Shown in pieces: positions 58,055-64,000 of a stretch of DNA of 64,000 nucleotides (position 1 is the first letter of the stretch; each line of letters starts with the position of its first letter). Under the pieces are notes generated by a model that made no database searches, had not been told where the DNA came from, and saw nothing but the letters and a program-made list of their open reading frames with translations. A program made the position numbers and the translations under genes. The stretch spans positions 673,501 to 737,500 of the forward strand of contig NW_026110563.1 in NCBI RefSeq assembly GCF_024679095.1, read 5' to 3'. This DNA is from Eriocheir sinensis (lineage: Eukaryota > Arthropoda > Malacostraca > Decapoda > Varunidae).

Positions 58055-58313
58055 ACATAAAATAACGTAAATTTGTATGGAAAATATATACAAAATACAC
58101 ATAGAATAATGTCAATTCATATCAAAATGAATGAGCAGAATATCAATAAAATAATGTAAATTTGTATGAAAATAAAGATGCAGAATACCCAAAAAATAAA
58201 GCATATGTTCATAAAAATACAGATACAAAAATACACATCCAATAATTAAATTTGTTTTAAAATTAATACAAAATGCGTATATAATAAGGTAAATTTGTAT
58301 TGAAAAAATATGC
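58055..58313 (-). repeat. Satellite block 26, A-rich
   Basis: Second copy of the - part of the 365-bp duplication, with changes such as GTATGGAAAATATATAC and AGATGCAGAATACCC. Confidence 0.85.
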
Positions 58314-59806
58314 AACATACACGTTTACTCATACAAATTTATATTATTTTATTGGTATTTTGTTTATTTATTTTGATACGAATTACATGATTATATGTGT
58401 ATTTTGTACATATTTTTTTATACGTATTTACATTATTTAATGTGTATTTTGTTTATATATTTTCATACAAATTTACATTATTATATGTGTATTTGTATAA
58501 ATATTTTGATACAAATTTACTTTATTTCATGTATTTTGTATATATATTTCAATTCAAATTTAGCTTATTTCGTGTGTATTTTGTATATATTTTCATACAA
58601 ATTTAATTACTTCTGTGTATTTTTGTATATAATTTTATATAAATTTACGTTATTTTATGTGTATTTTGTATATTTATATTGATACAAATACACATTATTT
58701 TATTGGTATTTTGTTTATTTATTTTGATACGAGTTTACATTATTTTATGTGTATTTTGTATACATTTTTTTATACGTATTTACTTCATTTTATGTGTATT
58801 TTGTATATATATTTTTATAGAAATCTACGTTATTTTATGTGTATTCGTATATATATTTTGAAACAAATCTACATTGTTTTATATATATTTTGCGTATCTA
58901 TTTCAATACAAATTTACCTTATTGTATGTGTTTTTTGTATATTTATTTTAATACAAATTAAATTTTTTGATGTATATTTTGGTATATATATTTTTATAAA
59001 TAAAAAAAATGCGTTATTTTATGGGTATTTTGTTTCTTTATTTTCATACAAATTTACATTATTTTATTAATATTCTGTGTATTTATTTTGATACGATTTT
59101 ACATTATTCTATTTGTGTTTTGTACATATTTTTTTATTCAAATTTAAGTTATTTTAAGTGTATTTGTTTATGTATTTTCATTCAAATTTACATTATTTTA
59201 TGTGTATTTTGAGTATGTATTTCAATACAAATTTACCTAATTTTATGTGTATTTTGTATATTTATTTTCATACAAATTTAAAATATTTTTGTGTATTTTT
59301 GTATATAGTTTGATACAAATTTAGGTTATTTTGTGTGTATTTTGTATATCTATTTTCATACAAATACACATTCTTTTATTGATATTTTGTTTATTTATTT
59401 TGACGCGAATTTACATTATTTTATGTGTATTTTGTATACATTTTCTTATACGTATTTACTTCATTTTATGTGTATTTTGTATATATATTTTACAGAAATG
59501 TACGTTATTTTATGTGTATTCGTATATATATTTTGAAACAAATTTACATTGTTTTATATGTATTTTGCATATCTATTTCAATACAGATTTACCTTATTGT
59601 ATGTGTATTTTGTATATTTATTTTAATACAAATAAATTTTTTATGTGTATTTTTGTATATATATATTTATGAATTTACATAAAATATTTTAAATGTGCTT
59701 ATTTGTATATATAATTTTATGCAATTTACATCATTTTCATGTGTATTTTTGTTTTTAATTTTAAACAAATTTCTGAAAATATATAATTTAATGTGTATTT
59801 GTATCC
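58314..59806 (+). repeat. Satellite block 27, T-rich; last regular block
   Basis: Third copy of the cassette that begins at the ACACGTTTACTCATAC junction. It is regular to about 59,670, then monomers become irregular (AATTTACATAAAATATTTT, ATGCAATTTACATCATTT, TTTTTAATTTTAAACAAATT). This is the edge of the well-ordered array. Confidence 0.87.
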
Positions 59807-59841
<35 letters not shown>

Positions 59842-59847
59842 TATATC

Positions 59848-59893
<46 letters not shown>

Positions 59894-59915
59894 GATATAT
59901 ATATATATATATATA
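59807..59915. repeat. (TA)n microsatellite with two GA-containing interruptions
   Basis: Alternating AT interrupted by ATGTAT near 59,821-59,826, by TCCGA at 59,846-59,850 and by TCGGA at 59,891-59,895. The two interruptions are reverse complements, separated by exactly twenty TA units. Confidence 0.93.
59826..59915. other. Perfect 90-bp palindrome
   Basis: The sequence equals its own reverse complement across 59,826-59,915, centred between 59,870 and 59,871: alternating TA, TCCGA, forty bases of TA, TCGGA, alternating TA. Such a structure can extrude a cruciform. It sits at the boundary between the regular array and the degraded flank. Part of the symmetry is trivial for (TA)n, but the mirrored TCCGA and TCGGA are not. 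Confidence 0.9.
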
Positions 59916-60172
59916 AATATTATACAAATGCATTCTTCAATATTATTTTGTTTATTTATTTGATACTAATTTACATTATGTTATGTATTATTTTATACAA
60001 TTTTTTTTTATACAATTTTACTTAATTTTATGTGTAGATTTGTAAAAATATATTTTATACAAATCTACTTTATTTCATGTGTATTCGTATATAAAATTTT
60101 GAAACAAATTTACATTGTTTATATATACGCATATCTATTTTTATTGTATTCCCCAGATTTATTTTTGTTATA
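59916..60172 (+). repeat. Degraded satellite, T-rich
   Basis: Monomer cores are still readable (TTTCATGTGTATTCGTAT, GAAACAAATTTACATTG) but spacing is irregular. The word ATTCCCCAGATTTATTTTTG at about 60,147 has no match elsewhere in the window. No gene is seen. Confidence 0.8.
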
Positions 60173-61021
60173 CGCTATTAAATAATGTAAATCGTATCAA
60201 AATGGGTATACAGAATATCATATAAAATAATTTAAATTCGTATCCAATGTGAAAACAAAAGATTGAAAATACCCATAAACAAAACTTATATTTTAATGAA
60301 AATACATTTACAAATACACAGCTTGAATAATTAAATTTGTATTAAAATATATACTAAAATACACACATACAATAAATTAAATTTATTATTGAAAATAGAA
60401 ACGCAAAATACAAATAAAACAGTGTAAATTTCTTTCAAAATACTGTATACAAAATACACTTAAAATAACTGTAGATTTCTATTTAAAATATATATACAAA
60501 TATACATGAAATGTAAGCCTGACATAAATAATGTAAGTAGCATAAAAAATATATACTAAACAAATAGAATAATGTAAAATCATTATCCAAAATGAATTAG
60601 CAACAGAATATTAATAAAATAATGTAAATTTGTATGAAAACTAAAAGATGCAAAACTCCCATCAATAATACATATTCTTATAAAATATATATACCAAAAT
60701 ACACATAAAATATTTAAATTTGTATTATTGATAAAATAAATATACAAAATGCACGCCTGACAGAGTAAACTTTAGTGTTGAAAAGATATGCAAAATTCAC
60801 GTTTACATATAAAAATTGTAAATTAGTTATCAATTAATATATACGTTGCTTTTCATACACATAAAATAACTTAGATTTCTATACATAATATATGCCTAAA
60901 ATACATATTTAAATTAGGTAATATTACGTATAAAAAAATGTCAAACAAAATACACATAAAATATGTATAAATTCAGAAAACAAAATAAATAAACAAAATA
61001 CCAATAAAAGAATGTGTATTT
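60173..61021 (-). repeat. Degraded satellite, A-rich
   Basis: Inverted monomers with many small insertions, for example ATCATTATCCAAAATG where the array has ATCGTATCAAAATG. The words GCCTGACATA (about 60,519) and GCCTGACAGA (about 60,755) are foreign to the monomer and repeat each other. No gene is seen. Confidence 0.8.
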
Positions 61022-62218
61022 GTTCTATTGTATTTTGTATATAGTTTTATACAAATTTACGATATTTTATGTATGTTTCGTATATATTTATATTTATACA
61101 AATACACATTACTTTTACTGTGTATTTGTTTATTTAGTTTTGTTTCAAAAATTTATATTATTTTATGTATTTATATTGTTATAGAAATACACATTCTTTT
61201 TATTATTTATTTATTACAATGTACGTATTTATTCATTATTATACCTAATTTTTATACATGTTATCATTTGTATATATATTTTTTATATATTTTGAAATCT
61301 ACGTTTATTTTATGTATATTCATTATATATATTTTTGAAACAAATTTACAATGTTTTATAACATTTTACATGTCTTTTCAATACAAATTTACAACTTATT
61401 GGCAATACAACATACGTTTACTCATACAAATTTATATTATTTTATTGTGCATTTTGTATATTTATTTCAATACAAATTTAAATGATTGTATGTATATTTG
61501 GTATATATATTTTAAAATGCACGCTATTTGATAGAATTTTATGTGTATTTATTTGTATTTTCATACAAATTTACGTTATTATTTATTAATATTCGGATTA
61601 TGTATTTTTGATACTTGATCTACATTCTACTTCATGTTTTTTTGTATATATATTTCAATTCAAATTGGCTTATCTTGTGTATTTGTATATTTTTAATACA
61701 TATTTATTGCATTATTTATTTTGTAAATAGTCTTGCATATGATATTTCCTTTAAAATTTATGTGTATCTGTATATTTATTTTCATACAAATACATTCTTT
61801 CTCATGATATTTGTTTATTTATTTTGACACGAATTTACATTGCTTATGTATTTTATATATATATTTTTATACGTATTTACTTAATTTCATGTGTATTTTT
61901 GTATATATTCTATGAAATCTACGTTATTTTATGTGTATTCGTTTATATATTTTGAAAACAAATTTACAATGTTTATATTTGTATTTTGCGTATCTATTTC
62001 AATACAAATTTACCTTATTGTATGTGTGCATTTGTATATTAATTTTTTAATACAAATTTAATTATTCTATGTATATTTTTGTATGTGTATTTTTTTATAA
62101 ATAAAATGCTCTATTCGTATGGGTATTTGGCATCTTTGTTTTCCACACAAATTTAAATTATTTTATTGATATTCTGTGTACTTATTTTTTGATATGATTT
62201 TTACATTATTCTATGTAT
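61022..62218 (+). repeat. Degraded satellite, T-rich; diverged copy of 0.2-0.7 kb
   Basis: The part from about 61,790 to 62,218 follows 215-735 monomer by monomer without the (TA)n tract, with many one- to four-base indels. The diverged junction word CATACGTTTACTCATAC at about 61,410 recalls the marker of other junctions. A 167-codon frame (61,028-61,531) is satellite-derived and not credible as a gene. Confidence 0.78.
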
Positions 62219-62990
62219 AACCAATAAATACAGAATACACAAGGAAATAGATATGCAAAATACATATAAACAATAACAATTTGTTTCAAAATATATATAC
62301 GAATACACATGACATGGGTACTTTGAATCTTAATTTTATACAAATTTTACATTTACTTATTTTATTAATATTTTCTGTATTTATTTTAATTCGATTTTTA
62401 CATTATTTTATTTGTGTTTTGTATATATTTTTTGTATATGTATTTAAAAAATGCTCTATCGTATGGGTATTTTGCATCTTTGTTTCCACACAAATTTTAA
62501 ATTATTTTTATTGATATTCTGTGTACTTATTTTGATATGATTTTACATTATTCTATGTATAACAAATATTACAGAATACACAAAAATAGATATGCAAATA
62601 CATATATAAACAATGTAAATTGTTTCAAAATATATATACAGAATACACATGACATGGTACTTTGAATCTTAATTTTTCATACAAATTTACATTATTTTAT
62701 TAATATTTTTTTCTGTGTTATTTTGATTCCATTTTACATTGTTTTATTTGTGTTTTGTAATATTTTTTTTTTTTTATAAAATGCTCTATCGTATCGTTAT
62801 TGCATCTTTGTTTTTTCACACAAATTTAAATTATTTTATTGATATTCTTATTGTACTTATTTTGATATGATTTTACATTATTCTATGTATAACAAAAATA
62901 AATACAGAATACACAAAAATAGATATACAAAATACATATCAACAATGTAAATTTGTTTCAAAATATATATACGAATACACATGACATGTG
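62100..62990. repeat. Three tandem copies of a fold-back junction, 330-340 bp period
   Basis: TCTATGTATAAC occurs at about 62,211, 62,553 and 62,882. Each time it is followed by A-rich CAGAATACACA monomers to ATACACATGACATG, then by T-rich sequence up to the next copy. Each unit is thus about 240 bp + and 95 bp -. The single, clean version of the + to - junction is at 620-835. Confidence 0.87.
62978..62990. other. Short inverted repeat CACATG-A-CATGTG
   Basis: Six-base arms around one base at the third - to + switch. The corresponding sites in the other two copies read CACATGACATGGG (about 62,306) and CACATGACATGGT (about 62,647), so the perfect symmetry is private to this copy. Confidence 0.75.
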
Positions 62991-64000
62991 CTTTTTTTTT
63001 TTGGATTATTATTTTACATACATAAAATTTGCATTTATTTTATTAGCCATTTTCTGTATTTATTTTGATTCGATTTTACATTATTTTATTTGTGTTTTGT
63101 ATATTTTCTGTATATATTTTGATTCGATTTTACATTATTTAATGTGTTTTTTTGTATATATATTTGATACAAATTACGTTGACACCATGTATTTGTATAT
63201 GTATTTCAATACAAATTTGCCTATTTTTATGTTTTTATATTTATTTTCATACAAGTTTAAATTATTTTTTTTGTTTATTTCTAGCATATAAGTTTTATAC
63301 AAATTTAGGTTATTTATGTGTATTTTGTATATCTATTTTCCTTTGGAAAATACATTCTTTTATAAATATTTTTTATTTTTTTGGCTGAATTAACATTATT
63401 AAATATGTATTTTGTATATATATTTTTATACGTATTTACATTATTTCAAGTGAATTTTGGCACATATATATTTCTATGAAAATCTACATTATTTACATGT
63501 GTATTCGTATATATATTTTGAAACAAATTTATTTGTTTTGTATGTATTTTATATTTTTTCAATACAAATTTACATTATTGTATGTACATTTTGTATATTA
63601 ATTTTTAATACAAATTTGATTAATCTATGTGTATTTTTTATTATATGTATTTTATAAAATATCGCTTTATTATATGGAGTATTTGCATCTTTATTTTCAA
63701 TACAAATTTACATTATTTTATTGATATTCTATTATTATTTATTTGGTATGATTTTTACATTATTCTATGTATTTTGTATATATATTTTATAAAATGTATT
63801 TGTTTCATTTCATACAAATCTACATTATTTTATGTGTTTTTTTGTACATGTATTTAAATACAAATTTAACTAGTTATATGTATATTTGTACATATCTGTA
63901 CATATGTATATTTTCATAGAAATTTTCTCTATTTTATGAGTATTCATGTATATATTTTGATACAAATTTACATTATTGTTGTATTTTGCATATATATTTC
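62991..64000 (+). repeat. Degraded satellite, T-rich; diverged copy of about 9.8-10.7 kb
   Basis: Order of monomers matches 9,812-10,700 (offset about 53.3 kb), ending with AATTTAACTAGTTATATG as at 10,563. Odd words replace satellite sequence: GACACCATGTATTTG (about 63,180), TTTCTAGCATATAAG (about 63,278), TTTCCTTTGGAAAATAC (about 63,337) and TTTTTGGCTGAATTAAC (about 63,376). A T-run of 11 lies near 62,991-63,001. The array continues past the window end. No gene is seen. Confidence 0.8.

Larger units (their letters stand above)
57690..58418. repeat. 365-bp tandem duplication that contains a fold-back
   Basis: AATGTCAATTC with GAATGAGCAGAATAT at 57,741 recurs at 58,108, and GCAACATACACGTTTACTC at 57,947 recurs at 58,312, a period of 365-367 bp. 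Each copy contains about 260 bp of - monomers followed by about 100 bp of + monomers, so the duplication copied an inversion junction. The join between copies is at ATATTTTTAAACATAAAATA (about 58,050). Confidence 0.87.

Noticed and set aside
59667..59933. Open frame on the minus strand spanning the (TA)n palindrome
   Set aside because: Its translation is mostly an alternating Y-I run from the microsatellite, with no support for coding.
61028..61531. 167-codon open reading frame in the degraded flank, less regular than the others
   Set aside because: The nucleotide sequence is still recognisable as diverged monomers, so the loss of regularity reflects indels rather than a gene.

Overview
The window is almost entirely one extremely AT-rich satellite DNA. 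The basic monomer is 45 bp. Its T-rich strand has about 25 T, 14 A, 3 G and 3 C per unit, and carries the cores ACAAATTTACATTA and TTTTATGTGTATTTTG. I find no credible protein-coding gene, tRNA, rRNA, CRISPR array or recognisable transposon. Many open frames exist on the T-rich strand (longest 265 codons), but every one has a 15-residue periodicity rich in I, Y, F, L, C and M. The 45-bp unit is a multiple of 3 and its T-rich strand has no stop in any of the three frames, so these frames are products of the repeat. The composition, the layered repeat structure and the absence of genes suggest heterochromatin (for example pericentromeric or subtelomeric) of an AT-rich eukaryote. The sequence does not allow a closer taxonomic placement.

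Layout. From 1 to about 59,800 the satellite is arranged in at least 27 blocks of alternating orientation. They are visible as switches between T-rich (called +) and A-rich (called -) sequence, with block sizes from about 0.1 kb to 17 kb. Several orders of organisation are stacked on the monomer: (i) ordered cassettes of distinct monomer variants; (ii) half-units of about 520 bp that alternate two anchor types and pair into a 1.04-kb higher-order repeat (13.7-15.7, 17.9-19.6 and 38.9-40.5 kb, with partial copies elsewhere); (iii) a 2.54-2.55 kb higher-order repeat in four full copies plus a fifth truncated, chimeric copy (26,281-38,315), the most homogeneous part of the window; (iv) direct and inverted segmental duplications of 1-4 kb that link nearly every part of the window and often carry inversion junctions with them.

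Three (TA)n tracts interrupt the satellite (281-389, 22,852-23,119, 59,807-59,915). The first two sit at the same place in the higher-order repeat. The third contains a perfect 90-bp palindrome and lies where the regular array ends.

From about 59,690 to 64,000 the same satellite continues but is degraded by many small indels and odd GC-containing words, so open frames are short. This part can still be matched to copies at 0.2-0.8 kb and 9.8-10.7 kb. It also contains a three-fold tandem repeat (330-340 bp period) of a fold-back junction whose single clean copy is at about 620-830. It may be an old, decayed array edge or poorly polished assembly; sequence alone does not decide.

All homology statements below rest on anchors matched by eye (identical or near-identical words and constant coordinate offsets or sums), not on computed alignments. 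Block boundaries are accurate to about 5-20 bp.
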